Under the pieces are notes generated by a model. That model saw only the letters and a program-made list of their open reading frames with translations. It did not search any database and was not told where the DNA came from. A program made the translations under genes and the position numbers. Shown here piece after piece: positions 23,489 through 35,550 of a stretch of DNA of 64,000 nucleotides. The number at the start of each line of letters is the position of its first letter. Position 1 is the stretch's first letter. Origin of the DNA: Imbricaverruca yamaguchii (lineage: Eukaryota > Arthropoda > Thecostraca > Neoverrucidae); contig JAOTOL010001568.1 of NCBI GenBank assembly GCA_034440575.1, positions 406,001-470,000 of the forward strand, read 5' to 3'.

Positions 23489-23766
23489 CAGTGTAAAATA
23501 ATTGACCATGTGACCTGGAAATTCACAGTTAATGGAATTGTGCTATTTCATCCTTGTCTTAGGTTTTTACCAATTTACTACATGTGTGGGCAGTCATTAT
23601 ACACATGACTGCAAAAAAATGTAAAATGCATGTGACTGAATTGAAGGGCATTCCAATTTTTTCATCCTTAAGTGGTGATCCTTTATTTTCTTCCAATCTT
23701 TCACTATTCCCAAGCAACTTCTTTCTTCATCCACACAGTTAATGGTGAAGTAATTTGATGACACTG
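23489..23766 (-). mobile_element. hAT-type MITE, copy 1
   Basis: A 278-bp non-autonomous element with ends CAGTGTAAAATAATT and AATTTGATGACACTG, flanked by perfect 8-bp duplications TAGCACGG (23481-23488 and 23767-23774). The CAGTG terminus and 8-bp duplication are the hAT signature. The interior has no transposase. It is the reverse complement of the element at 58852-59131, aligned end to end. A cacagttaatgg motif occurs near both ends in direct orientation. Confidence 0.93.
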
Positions 23767-23832
23767 TAGCACGGGCATTGGACTTTTTTTTTCGACAGGA
23801 GCATCGACTACATGACGTCAGATCAGGGGAGC

Positions 23833-24492
23833 AGACGGTGTCTGGGGGTACCTCAGACTGTGTCTGGGGGTACCTCAGACTGTGTATGGGGTACCTCAGA
23901 CTGTGTCTGGGGGTACCTCAGACGGTGTCCGGAGGTACCTCAGACGGTGTCTGGAGGTACCTCAGACGGTGCCTGGGGTACCTCAGACGGTGTGTGGGGG
24001 TACCTCGGACTATGTCTGGAGATACCTCAGACTGTGTCTGGAGATACCTCAGACTGTGTCTGGAGGTACCTCAGAATGTGTCTGGGTGTACCTCAGACGG
24101 TGGCTAGGGTACCTCGGACGGTGTCTGGGTGTACCTCAGACTGTGTCTGAGGGTACCTCAGACTGTGTCTGAGGGTACCTCAGACTGTGTGAGGGTACCT
24201 CAGACGGTGTCTGGAGGTACCTCAGACTGTGTCTGGGTACCTCAGACTGTGTCTGGGTGTACCTCAGACTGTGTCTGGATGTACCTCAGACTGTGTCTGG
24301 GTGTACCTCAGACGGTGGCTAGGGTACATCGGACGGTGTCTGGGTGTACCTCAGACTGTGTCTGGAGGTACCTCAGACGGTGGCTGGGTGTACCTCAGAC
24401 GGTGGCTGGGTGTACCTCAGACGGTGTCTGGGTACTTCAGACGGTGTCTGGGTACCTCAGACGGTGTCTGGGGGTCTGAGGTACCTCAGTGT
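23833..24492. repeat. 22-bp minisatellite
   Basis: About thirty copies of a 20-22 bp unit, acctcagactgtgtctgggg plus gt. Each holds GGTACC and a CAGAC-n3-GTCTG hairpin. Variants gacggtgtctgg and gacggtggctgg are interspersed. Unit length varies (20, 21 or 22) because the run of Gs varies. Confidence 0.95.
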
Positions 24493-25400
24493 TGTCGGTG
24501 TTAGCTGGTGGTGGCGACATCGACAGCCGGGACTGAACACCACCAGCGGACGGCCGCCACGGCTGCCAGCCTTTTTACACGACATTCGTGGCGTGCCGAC
24601 TGCCAAAGATCAAACGCTGGCCACTGCAGCCGAGCGACATCCGGCGCTCCTCAACACGGCAACCATCCCCACCACCAGTCTGGCCACCAGACACCTGTGG
24701 CCAGACCAGTGATACAGCCCCACCCGTCACATCTAACGGTAAATCACATCTAACAGAGCCACCGCCTCAACAGGCACCGAGGTCGGTGACGCGACCGGAC
24801 TGATGTTTATGGGGCAAGTGCCGTTTTTAAGTAATTTGTGTCCACGCAACGTCATAGGGCTAATACTCAAGCCCCCAACGGTTGGAAGGTCACCCACCCC
24901 AACTGTTCTGCCGGTGGTCTGCTATGCCCGTGGTCTCCCTCATCCATGGGCATCGCGGCGGTGTGTGGCACCCTTTCCTATCTAACTCCGCCGCTCTCGC
25001 CTTCGCCCCCATGCGTGATCCCTCGCGACCGTCCTAATCTCCCTCGGCCGTATGTAATCAAGACGTCTTCGCCTCTTTTTACTTGGCGCAGGTCTCTGGA
25101 GCTGGTCATGAGGCTCTGATCATGCACCTGGACACGGCAGGACCGCAGGCTCTTCTCGGCGCACTTCCCGTGTCGGATAAGTGACACACGGCCAGATGTC
25201 CAGCAAGTGTAATGCGCTTGTCTATCTAGTCTACGCAGTTGAGTTTCCGCAGAGCAAAACGAGATCACGGATGCAAAGCTTCTTTTCATAATTACCAGAA
25301 TCCTGCTTGTGGTGCTTCTGTCAGCAATTTACGTTACCTGTTACCAAGCAACACCCAATCCCTCTCCAACCACATACGTTCTCATCAGTGCCGCCCCACC
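24493..25400. other. unique sequence, no gene recognised
   Basis: Moderately GC-rich single-copy DNA with no family-specific motif. It ends at the left duplication of the next SINE. Confidence 0.5.
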
Positions 25401-25414
25401 CCACCGTCCCCTCC

Positions 25415-25582
25415 GGGGACGAGTAGCCTAGGGGTAAGTTGCTCGTCTCACAATCGAAAGGTTGTGGGTTCGAGTCTCACCTGTCGCCACTCTTCGCCCG
25501 CAAACCAATCAGCGTGAGAGATTAGCGACGCTACATGACTCAACGGTCGATGTGTCGTAAAAACCAATAACCAGCCAACCAA
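25415..25582 (+). mobile_element. tRNA-derived SINE, copy 3 (best preserved)
   Basis: The head begins ggggacgagtagcctagggg, with A-box TAGCCTAGGGG (25424-25434) and B-box GGTTCGAGTCT (25467-25477). The body contains cagcgtgagagattagcgac, and the tail is rich in aaccaataacc / ccaacc. The flanks CCACCGTCCCCTCC (25401-25414) and CCACCATCCTCTCC (25583-25596) match at 12 of 14 positions and look like the target-site duplication. A 26-bp minisatellite of related sequence begins directly at the 3' end. Confidence 0.88.
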
Positions 25583-25596
25583 CCACCATCCTCTCC

Positions 25597-25772
25597 AATA
25601 TCGTCCCCTTCATGGTCCCCTCCAACACCGTCCACTTCATGGTCCCCTCCAACACCGTCCACTTCATGGTCCCTCCAACACCGTCCACTTCATGGTCCCT
25701 CCAACACCGTCCACTTCATGGTCCCCTCCAACACCGTCCACTTCATGGTCCCTCCAACACCGTCCGCTCCAC
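25597..25772. repeat. 26-bp minisatellite at a SINE 3' end
   Basis: Six to seven copies of a unit with ccctccaacaccgtcc and acttcatggt, some missing one C. The unit resembles the SINE's target-site sequence (caccgtcccctcc), so the array may have grown from the duplicated target. Confidence 0.92.
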
Positions 25773-25954
25773 CTACATCAAAGAATAGTACCACACGTGC
25801 CAACATGATATAACGTCTTAGCAATCACTTCGCAATGTAGACTACTTACTCGAGCTATGAGAGCTGATCTGGTAATGTGTATGGGTTTAAGGGCGCGCCA
25901 GCAGCTGGGGCCATTTTGTACCTACTATCTGGACATGGGTCAGCCTAGTCGTCA
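25773..25954. other. unique spacer
   Basis: Short single-copy interval with no recognisable feature. Confidence 0.5.
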
Positions 25955-26075
25955 ACTGGTGAGGGCAGCTGGTGAGGGCAGCTGGTGAGGGCAGCTGGTG
26001 AGGGCAGCTGGTGAGGGCAGCTGGTGAGGGCAGTTGTTGAGGGCAGCTGGTGAGGGCAGCTGGTGAGGGCAGGTG
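25955..26075. repeat. 13-bp minisatellite (ggtgagggcagct)
   Basis: Nine copies of a 13-bp unit, nearly homogeneous. Three carry t in place of g (gttgttgaggg). Confidence 0.95.
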
Positions 26076-26384
26076 TTGAGAGTGTCTGGTGGTATTACCG
26101 CCACTGTGATGTCACCGTGACGTCACGACGAATGCAACCGCCGCGACCGTTAAGCCCGGCGACCATTTGAATGCTGGCTGCCGACCGGTCAGATTCAGGT
26201 TCCACTGGATTTTTGGCGCCATCGTAGCTGCGCCTGACCAGGTGATCTACCGTTGTCAGCCATCTTCCAATCCGGTCAACTGCAAAATGCAGACGGTGTA
26301 GGCGGTGTGCGGGCTGTGTCGGCTCGGCGACGGCGAAGGTGATGAGGCGGCGCGGTGCGCGACCCGGCGCCAGCTGATAGTCTG

Positions 26385-27085
26385 TCAGAGTTCCGGTACT
26401 GTACTGACACCACCCCTGACCCCGCCGTGACCCGGCACCAGCTGGTAGTCTGTCGGAGTAGTTGACACTGTACTGACAGCACCCCTAACCACACCGTGGC
26501 CCGGCACCAGCTGGTAGTCTGTCGGAGTAGTTGACACTGTACTGACAGCACCCCTGACCCCGCCGTGACCCGGCACCGCTGGTGTTGTGCCCCCCCCCCA
26601 CACTGACGACGCACCCTACCACCGTACCCACGCTGTGTGGGAGTACACTGTACTGACAGCACCCCTGACCACACCGTGACCCGGCACCGCTGTGTCTGTC
26701 GGTAGTTGATACTGTACTGACACCACCCTGACCCTGCCGTGACCCGGCCGTGGTGTCTGTCGGAGTAGTTGACACTGTACTGACAGCACCCTGACCCACC
26801 GTGACCCGGCACCAGCTGGTGTCTGTCGGAGTAGTTGACACTGTACTGACAGCACCCTGACCCCGCCGTGACCCGGCACCAGCTGGTAGTCTGCCACTGT
26901 ACTCCACCCCTGACCACACCGTGACCCGGCACCAGCTGGTAGTCTGTCGGAGTAGTTGACACTGTACTGACAGCACCCCTGACCACACCGTGACCCGGCA
27001 CCAGCTGGTAGTCTGTCGGAGTAGTTGATACTGTACTGACACCACCCCTGACCCTGCCGTGACCCGGCACTAGCTGGTAGTCTAG
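26385..27085. repeat. 69-bp minisatellite
   Basis: About eleven copies of a 69-bp unit containing gtgacccggcaccagctggt, agtctgtcggagtagttgac and actgtactgacagcacccct. Two units are strongly shortened (near 26890 and 26560-26700), and one contains a cccccccccacac run. Forms with a ccacaccg end and a ccccgccg end are intermixed. Confidence 0.95.
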
Positions 27086-30000
27086 TCAGAGTAGCTGGCA
27101 CCCCTGCCTGACACACCGTGACCGTTGTGTGTTGAAACAGAGATCGTTTCTGGGCCGAGTCTCCCGCCGTCGTCGCTGTTGACCGAGTCTGCTGCCGAGT
27201 ATGCCGCCACCTGACAACAGCAGCACGATCGTGCCCCTGGAAAAGTCCGTGTCTCCCTAGATAGTCGTCCCTGAACTGTGCTGACCTGCGACCGACCGGG
27301 CCGCACCTAGTCGTATGACGTCACCGAAGGCGACGTCAAGAAGCCGGCCGCACCGCGACGTTTTCGTTCGAAGTGTCCCTTTGGCCACTGCATGACTCTG
27401 TAGCCGCCCCTGTGTGACCTGAGCAATGGACCTAGCCGTACTCTCATATGAAGAACATTTAGTGCTGTCCAATGTCGATTCTGCGACTTCTTGAACACAC
27501 TGGGATACCAAAGAAGGTTGGCAACTGCAGTCGCACTTAAATTGGACCTGTAGTAAGGAACCCGAATTTATAATTTAGCGTCGTCCAAATGTTTCACATG
27601 TCACTGTACGACGCGTTCACAAGAAGCCGGCCTGCATAGCAACCTTTGGGAAACGGCCACCAAAGCTGGTTCGGCTCTTTCGATGTTGCACAGCTTAGGT
27701 AATTATTGCACCATGCGCGCACCAACATTCGATATATGTGCCAGTATTCTGGCTCAGCTAACGACCCCATGCTGGTGCTCTGGGAAATGTGTGCCCCGTT
27801 CATTGTTGAAGCGTTCTTGAGCCCGCAATTTCCCGTCGAGATGCCAGATAGCTGTGTCTTGTCGGCATGGTGAAAGCCGCGGAATGTGAACGCGGGCGGA
27901 GCACAACGGAAGCCGGTGCCGAATCGCCCACACGAATCTCGCTGCTTTTTGCGGCACATGTGCAGCCGGCGGAACAACACGCGCGCCGTCGTGCTGTGCC
28001 TTTCCGGCGTGCTGTCGCGCTGTTTGTTCTGCCGGGGTACGTGGGGTGGCTGGTGACGGGGGTGACTGCCCAGCCACCGACCGTCGCAGTCGGGGTCATC
28101 GTCACCGAGCGATTCGCCAGGCTGCATCCCATCTGATGGTCACCACACAGTCGAGGGACGGAACAGTAAGCGGTTTCACGCGTGCGCCAGCGGAAAGTAA
28201 TCGTCACGACATCCCAATGGCGCACTCTGGGCGTATTAATTACTTTGATCTGAAAACGTTCCGGTCGGATATTGGACCAATGTCCTATGTGAATACACGG
28301 AGTATGTTCAGTTTTCAACTTCAAGTTCTTGGACTAGTGGTAGCTTAATTGTGCACAAACCCAGCAAATGTACACCTACATCCGCGCCTGGAACGTCATC
28401 TGGTCGGAAATCTGGAAGTCATACCAAGCGAGCCTGACTTCGGAAGTAAACTTTGACAACAGCTGTTTGCCGAATTCAGCGATCTTCAAATGCCAAGTTT
28501 TCCGAGCAATTGACCGCTCTAATCAATATGACTAGTCAGCTCCAACTGCGGTAAGTGATTGGCCATTTATGGAAGCTATGACGAATCATAATCCACCTTT
28601 CAAGAAATGACGTCTTTATTTGTGCTCCGATTGCATCATTTACGACTGAAATATGTTAGGCGAGCCAACAAACAAGTTTGCTTCAGATGCGCATTTTTTG
28701 ACGTGTTGCCATCTTTAGGATGCTGTAAGCAATTCATTCTTTATTCCTTCTTGCGAGTACGATATTAAAAGATAAGTCAATAGGCACCCCCAACCAGAGT
28801 AGGGATGCCGGAACGTATGGAGCGCTAGGGGGCAACGCCGCCCTTAAATACATACATTTTACATCAGCATTATGGCTGTGGCTGACAGGAATCCGCTCAC
28901 AAGATTCTCGCTCCCCCCATCTAAGACTCACACGTCCACCGCTACCGAATCCTACTCACTGGATCTTATTCAGGTAGGAGTACAGCGAAATATAATTAAA
29001 TTAATTAAGTCGTATGGCGCTGTACAGTGGACGCCATTAGAGCTAAACAAGCCGCTTGTAAAATGGATATAATTTAATATTTTCGGGAGCTCCGAGATGG
29101 AATCGTACCATCTGGAAATTATGTATCTTCGTATTTATTCATAATACGAGTACCTCAGCTATACAATAAAACGTTAAAAAACATATTCATCCGCAGGATG
29201 TATAATGCCACTTCATCCCTAATGTTGTACATTTGCTGGTAATACAATGACAAATTTATGTTATATCTGACAACTCTGAACTCCCGTGCCCTGGTGCCAG
29301 ATGTGACCAGAGGTGGCCAGATTGGCTAGTTGCTTATGGGAGTAGGTTTTTTTTTAAACAATGCCGCTCTTTGAATATATTGTTTGAGTTTTACCTTGAA
29401 TTTATTACTTTACAGTGATAACTTCTGGAACATTTCATATCCACAGATAAATTTCATGTATTTCAATGGCATGCCCTTCATACTAAACGAAGTCATCAAC
29501 ATTGTATCCCTGTGCTTGTTGGTCGTCATGATACGGGCTAGTGTCGTCCCGGAAAGAAACGTTCTGAGTGGACGGTGGCTCAGAGAGACTGGGAGGTCTT
29601 GGTCCCGGGGAGGGTAGTTAGGCTGGATGTAGACAGAGCGTCGGGTGTAGGGATGGCCAGTCAGATTCCAATCGGCTGACCAATGGTCGACGTGATGTCC
29701 TACCATCCCATTGTCTCATGCACCGTCATCCCATGTCGGTCCATCACACAGTCTGTCTCGCACTTGCCACCACTTTCCCGTCGTCGTGCACGAGTCTTTG
29801 TTGGCTCGAGTGTTGAACTCGGGATTTTTGGTACCCAGAGCTCAGCACCTTGACCTGTCGGCCATTTCCGCCCCTTTCTCGCCTGCTGTTGGGCGGTCAG
29901 CGTTCACACTTCCGTCCCATTGTCTTAGCGTTTCCTGCCTCCCAGCCATCTCACATGTTTCCTCAACGGGTGCCCCACACTCCTACTCCCTCAGTTTATC

Positions 30001-30182
30001 CCTTGTTCCCTGTGCTGTACTGCCTCCTCGCCCTGCCATCGTCTCTCCATGTCGACTTCTGTCGGGACGCGAGGGACGTGGGAACTTCATCCGACAAGCG
30101 TCCGTGTCCGCACCGGGGCGCCGGAACGTGACGAGCGAGTGTGGCTGGCGGCTTTTATGGCGCACTGGGCCGCGTGCTGCCC
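27086..30182. other. 3.1 kb unique sequence, no gene recognised
   Basis: Mixed composition: GC-rich to about 28130, then AT-rich. Many modest ORFs occur on both strands, none with a recognisable domain. No tandem array or SINE box is visible. Confidence 0.5.
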
Positions 30183-31764
30183 GACCTCCTGCCTGTACGT
30201 GCCTCCCACTGCCTGTACGTGCCTCCCACTGCCTGTACGTGCCTCCCACTGCCTGTACGTGCCTCCCACTGCCTGTACGTGCCTCCCACTGCCTGTACGT
30301 GCCTCCCACTGCCTGTACGTTCCTCCCACTGCCTGTACGTTCCTCTCACTGCCTGTACGTTCCTCTCACTGCCTGTCCGTTCCTCCCACTGCCTGTACGT
30401 TCCTCCCACTGCCTGTACGTTCCTCTCACTGCCTGTACGTGCCTCCCACTGCCTGTACGTGCCTCCCACTGCCTGTACGTTCCTCCCACTGCCTGTACGT
30501 TCCTCTCACTGCCTGTCCGCGTCTCCCACTGCCTGTCCGTTCCTCCCACTGCCTGTACGTTCCTCCCACTGCCTGTACGTGCCTCCCACTGCCTGTACGT
30601 GCCTCCCACTGCCTGTACGTGCCTCCCACTGCCTGTCCGTGCCTCCCACTGCCTGTACGTGCCTCCCACTGCCTGTACGTGCCTCCCACTGCCTGTCCGT
30701 TCCTCCCACTGCCTGTACGTGCCTCCCACTGCCTGTACGTGCCTCCCACTGCCTGTGTTCCTCCCACTGCCTGTCCGTGCCTCCCACTGCCTGTACGTGC
30801 CTCCCACTGCTCGTGCCTCCCACTGCCTGTACGTTCCTCCCACTGCCTGTACGTTCCTCCCACTGCCTGTACGTTCCTCCCACTGCCTGTACGTGCCTCC
30901 CACTGCCTGTACGTGCCTCCCACTGCCTGTCCGTTCCTCCCACTGCCTGTACGTGCCTCCCACTGCCTGTACGTGCCTCCCACTGCCTGTACGTTCCTCC
31001 CACTGCCTGTACGTGCCTCCCACTGCCTGTACGTGCCTCCCACTGCCTGTACGTGCCTCCCACTGCCTGTACGTGCCTCCCACTGCCTGTGCCTCCCACT
31101 GCCTGTCCGTGCCTCCACTGCCTGTACGTGCCTCCCACTGCCTGTACGTGCCTCCCACTGCCTTTACGTGCCTCCCACTGCCTGTACGTGCCTCCCACTG
31201 CCTGTCGTTCTCCCACTGCCTGTACGTCCTCCATCTTGCTCCCACTGCCTGTACGTTCCTCCCACTGCCTGTACGTTCCTCCCACTGCCTGTACGTGCCT
31301 CCCACTGCCTGTACGTGCCTCCCACTGCCTGTACGTGCCTCCCACTGCCTGTACGTGCCTCCCACTGCCTGTCCGTGCCTCCCACTGCCTGTACGTGCCT
31401 CCCACTGCCTGTACGTTCCTCCCACTGCCTGTACGTGCCTCCCACTGCCTGTACGTGCCTCCCACTGCCTGTACGTACGTGCCTCCCACTGCCTGTCGTC
31501 TCCCACGTGCCTTCCCACTGCCTGTACGTGCCTCCCACTGCCTGTACGTGCCTCCCACTGCCTGTACGTGCCTCCCACTGCCTGTACGTGCCTCCCACTG
31601 CCTGTATGCCTGTACGTGCCTCCCACTGCCTGTACGTGCTTCCCACTGCCTGTACGTCTTGCCTGTACGTTCCTCCCACTGCCTGTACGTTCCTCCCACT
31701 GCCTGTACGTTCCTCCCACTGCCTGTACGTGCCTCCCACTGCCTGTACGTTCCTCCCACTGCCG
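30183..31764. repeat. 20-bp minisatellite, about 79 copies
   Basis: Unit actgcctgtacgtgcctccc, with variants cgttcctccc, cgttcctctc and tccgtgcctccc. Because 20 is not a multiple of three, every frame cycles through the same 20-residue peptide period. This produces three very long open frames on plus and several on minus. Variant units (gttcc versus gtgcc) form patches, with gttcc rich at 30320-30560 and 31650-31764. Several units near 31090-31240 and 31480-31680 are truncated. Confidence 0.97.
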
Positions 31765-31799
31765 TGACTGTAGTCGCGCCAGGCTCTCCGTGCAGGGGT

Positions 31800-31985
31800 G
31801 CCCGATCCGTTACCCAGAGCGTGCCGGTGAAGGGGCACGTCTCTCCTCCCATGGACAGAGGTACCGGACCCGTGACGAAGAACGTACCGATGAAGGGGCA
31901 CATGTCTCCTCCCATGGACAGAGGTACCGGACCCGTGAGGAAGAACGTACCGATGAAGGGTCACGTGTCCTCTCCCATGACGAGG
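31800..31985. repeat. 63-bp tandem repeat, three copies
   Basis: Three copies of a 63-bp unit with ggacagaggtaccggacccg, aagaacgtaccgatgaaggg and cacatgtctcctcccat. The unit equals 21 codons and sits at the end of the open frame crossing the 20-bp array. The first copy is diverged. Confidence 0.92.
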
Positions 31986-33664
31986 CATTCCTGTGACAGA
32001 AAACAAGCCCGAGTGCATGCCCTTGAGTTTTTAGAAGTAGAAAGTAGAAAGTGCGCCTCTTCATGGACACTTAAATGTCCATGGAGAAGCGACTTTTCCC
32101 TTAACGGTTTCTCAATCATTGGTGCCCGCGGATAAATGGTGCCCTTCGAGACGAGTCCCTCTCGGCCATTAAAAGTCCCCAGTCCACCCTCGCCAAACAG
32201 GTATTTATGACTTGCTTTATCTGAGTAAGCTAGTTCATTATGCATTAATCTGCCACAGAGGAAATATTAAGGTGGAAGCTAAGACCTAATTCGACAATCC
32301 TTTCTACTTCTTCCATTACTGGAGGAAGCAGCCCATTCTCCATACTGCCAGCTTAGCACGTGCCAAATGTGATGAATATAAAATAGGTAGATACCTAGCC
32401 AGTTTCATACGTTCTACATGAAATTCATATTGAGATCACCAAGTTCATGAACGGATGATGCTCTGAACTAAAGAGAATTATGACGATTAAGTCATGATTG
32501 AATCACATAAGTGACAGGACATGTTAGACTCTGTCTAATATTTCAGTAATGTTTGTAACTGCACAGACTGCTTTGTTAAGAAATCCAGTGTTTCTCAGCT
32601 TCGTTGTATAGCAAGGAATAGTGAAGCCAAGCTTAGATTCAGCATCATCATGCTTGTAAATCTGTATCAGGTCATATACAAATGTGTTATTTTATATCGT
32701 ATCCACAGTGATTTTACCCGACTACAAAGCGATGTATTACTGGCCACCTTTTCTCTTTTGAGGAAGTTATGGCATGATAATTGGGAATCAGGAAGCGCTG
32801 TAAAATGTTGGAAAAGTATTGACCCATCTTGTCACTGGTGCTGATAATGTGATCTTCACTTTGTTCTTATCGATTTTCTTATAATTTCAACCGGAAAAAG
32901 GCCAAGAGACCTCGAAACATTTGGTGGGTCACCGATGTTTTGAATTTGAACGAATTGTCTATTGTTGCACCTTAAAGTTCAGCACATTTTCCTGTTGATG
33001 AAATGCAGCGTGTCAATTGGTATGGATTATCGGCATTGAAAGGTCGAGACGAAATGCTAATTTGAAGCATATTTAACACGATGCTTGCGGAGTGAGAGTT
33101 GCGAATGTCCAAATTTTGGCACAGTTATACTGATAGCAGGCCAGTTTCCAATCGCGGTTAATACAGTGGTTGGAAAAGACTGCTGTTGAATTGTGATGTG
33201 AATTCTTATCACAAACCGTGCAACAGACTTAATATTTAATATTAAGTCTGACTTGTAAAAAAGTATTCATGTTTGGCAGCGGCGCACAACTTCTGCATCT
33301 GTCCACGGGATGTGGTCATGGTAGCGCGCCAAAAGTAAGGCGCCCTATTTGATTCCGAAGCCGTTTACGTACAAATGTCATTGTCTCGTTTTTTTCATGC
33401 ATGCATGAGTGCAACTATCACTCATTCAGTGTGGTTCGTTGGTTGCTGTAGGGTTCATCTTGGGTGCTGCGCAATTATTTGCTAGCGAAACGTTGGGGTG
33501 TGTGGGTGGTGGGGCGGGGAAATGGGGGATAGGTTCTTATGCCCTTTGAGATGTGTTCAACTTCACCACAATATACTGTTCTCGATGTCGGCATTGTGCA
33601 ACGATAAATTATCGTGCAATCAAAGTGCTGTTGCATACCGGCCAGTTGCTGGCATTATTCCCGG
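31986..33664. other. 1.7 kb AT-rich unique sequence, no gene recognised
   Basis: AT-rich single-copy DNA. The only conspicuous structure is the palindrome at 33224-33250, listed separately. Confidence 0.5.
33224..33250. repeat. 27-bp palindrome
   Basis: CAGACTTAATATT, a central T, then AATATTAAGTCTG: thirteen complementary bases on each side with a single central base. Confidence 0.93.
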
Positions 33665-33755
33665 TATATCCTGATATCCGGTGGATCTTCTGATATCCTG
33701 TGGATCTTCTGATTTCTGTGTATCCTTTGATTTCCTGTGGATCTTCCGTTTATTT
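33665..33755. repeat. short 19-23 bp repeat
   Basis: Four imperfect copies of gatatcctgtggatcttct. The third is diverged to gatttctgtgtatccttt. Confidence 0.85.
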
Positions 33756-35189
33756 TTTGCAGGATGTTGAAACTAGGAACTGTGAAAACTCGTTGTACAT
33801 CTATATCCGACACAGCTAGCTAGCGTTTCTCTTTGCGTCGATAAGCTGCTTACCTATGGCTCGTCCTCATTGAACAAAACCTCGTGGCGCCTGCTCTGAA
33901 TTAAGTATAGTTTCCCGGCAATTCTTGGGACTATGCCAATCTTTGTTTGCGTGAGGCCACCCCGCTGTTTCCTGTTCCTCTGCAGGCGAACAAAATGGAG
34001 AAATATCAGCATTGCGTGCAAAAGCAGCCTCAAGGTGAACACGGCTGAAGAGCTATCCTGTTATTACTGTAGATGGGCGAGGCTGCTCCTTCACCTTGCT
34101 CACCCTCCGCTGTCCCGCTCTCGGATCTCTTCTATCATTGTGGCCGTCTCTCTGGATTCTGTTTCCTTTCCGCGGAGCTGGTAGCCTTGTGGCCCTCCCT
34201 AGATTGTCTTCTCTGTGTTTCCTTCTTGTGGAGCCGGTAGCCTTGCGGCTAGCGCTCGTGGCCGTCTCGGGCTCTGATCTTGGGCTCTGATCTCAGTCTC
34301 GGGCTCTGATCTCGCCGCTGCTGCTTGTGATCTCGGCTCTCCCATAACCATTCGGCGTGAGTGAGTGGCACCATTGCATTGCCACGCAGGTGCATGGCTA
34401 TTCGGCGTGGGAGGGTAGTACCGTCCCTCTGCCCTCCCTCTCGTCATCTCGTCACCTTTTTCTCTCTGTCCTGTCCCAGTGGACCAGACCGTGTCGGAAA
34501 GGTGACGTCGAACGCGTGCCAGTACACCTTCAGAGCGGCGTGATGGGGTGGGAAAATGCAAATCTGACCTACAACTACCATTGCTGGTGTAAGAGCAGTC
34601 CCCACAACGTTGGATGTCACTGGTGTAAACGAGCCATTTTCGCCCAAACTACCGCTTTCCCTTTTACTTGGCTAGGTAGGATTGAGAGCATGTACTTAAC
34701 TGGAGAGACATGTGAGGTTAGATCAGCCAAATGATCACCTAATCACGCAAAATTGTGCGTGCTTATGCTGTGACACATAGGTAGTCGCCTAGCAGCGACC
34801 GTGCTCTCTTCACCCCAAATAATGCCCTCTATCAGTGTCACGTGTCTCACCAGACAGCACATTTTAGTCAGTGATGGTGCCTCTGCAGATACTCGCGACT
34901 AAAAGATCGGCTCTGGTGGGAAGGCTGTCACGTTACGAACACTATCGGATCTATAGGGGACTAAGCACGGGGCCATAGTCTCCCCTTCAAAAAGCCGATT
35001 TTCCCGACTCTGCATGAAAAGAGCATTTCCCCGATGTCTAAGAACATGTTATGGGAGGAATCGTGGTTCAACCGGACTCGACGAATGTTAAGCATTCGCA
35101 TCTCATTTTGTTTCGAAATCGGACGACAATTTTTCTTCTCATCCCCCCAACCGCGCCAAGTCCTGTTGATCGGAAAGACACCAATAACT
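33756..35189. other. 1.4 kb unique sequence, no gene recognised
   Basis: Single-copy DNA. A tcggctctgatct motif is repeated a few times near 34265-34340. No coding evidence. Confidence 0.5.
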
Positions 35190-35550
35190 GTCCTGGAGCC
35201 GCCTCTGGCTCGGGAGCGTCGGATACCCCTGCCTAGCCGCCTCTGGCTCTGGATACGATCACGTCGCATGACGACACCCTTCCTCAGTCTGTCCTGGAGC
35301 CGCCTCTGGCTCGGGATACGATCACGTCGCATGACTACACCCTTCCTCAGTCTGTCCTGGAGCTGCCTCTGGCTCGGGATACGATCACGTCGCATGACGA
35401 CACCCTTCCTCAGTCTGTCCTGGAGCCGCCTCTGGCTCGGGATACGATCACGTCGCATGACTACACCCTTCCTCAGTATGTCCTGGAGCCGCCTCTGGCT
35501 CTGGATACGATCACGTCGCATGACGACACCCTTCCTCAGTCTGTCACGAT
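35190..35550. repeat. 63-bp minisatellite
   Basis: Five to six copies of a 63-bp unit with gtcctggagccgcctctggc, tcgggatacgatcacgtcgc and ccttcctcagtct. Copies alternate between atgacgacac and atgactacac, a sign of dimer-wise amplification. The 21-codon period gives open frames on both strands. Confidence 0.95.

Noticed and set aside
25415..25490. Functional tRNA gene
   Set aside because: A and B boxes are present, but the molecule runs on into a shared non-tRNA body with a target-site duplication, and near-identical copies occur at 6904 and 8506. It is a SINE head.
26188..26199. Partner terminus (ggttccactg) for the pogo-like end at 22422
   Set aside because: Only 11 bases match, there is no flanking TA, and the 3.8-kb interval is full of unrelated minisatellites and a MITE with no transposase.
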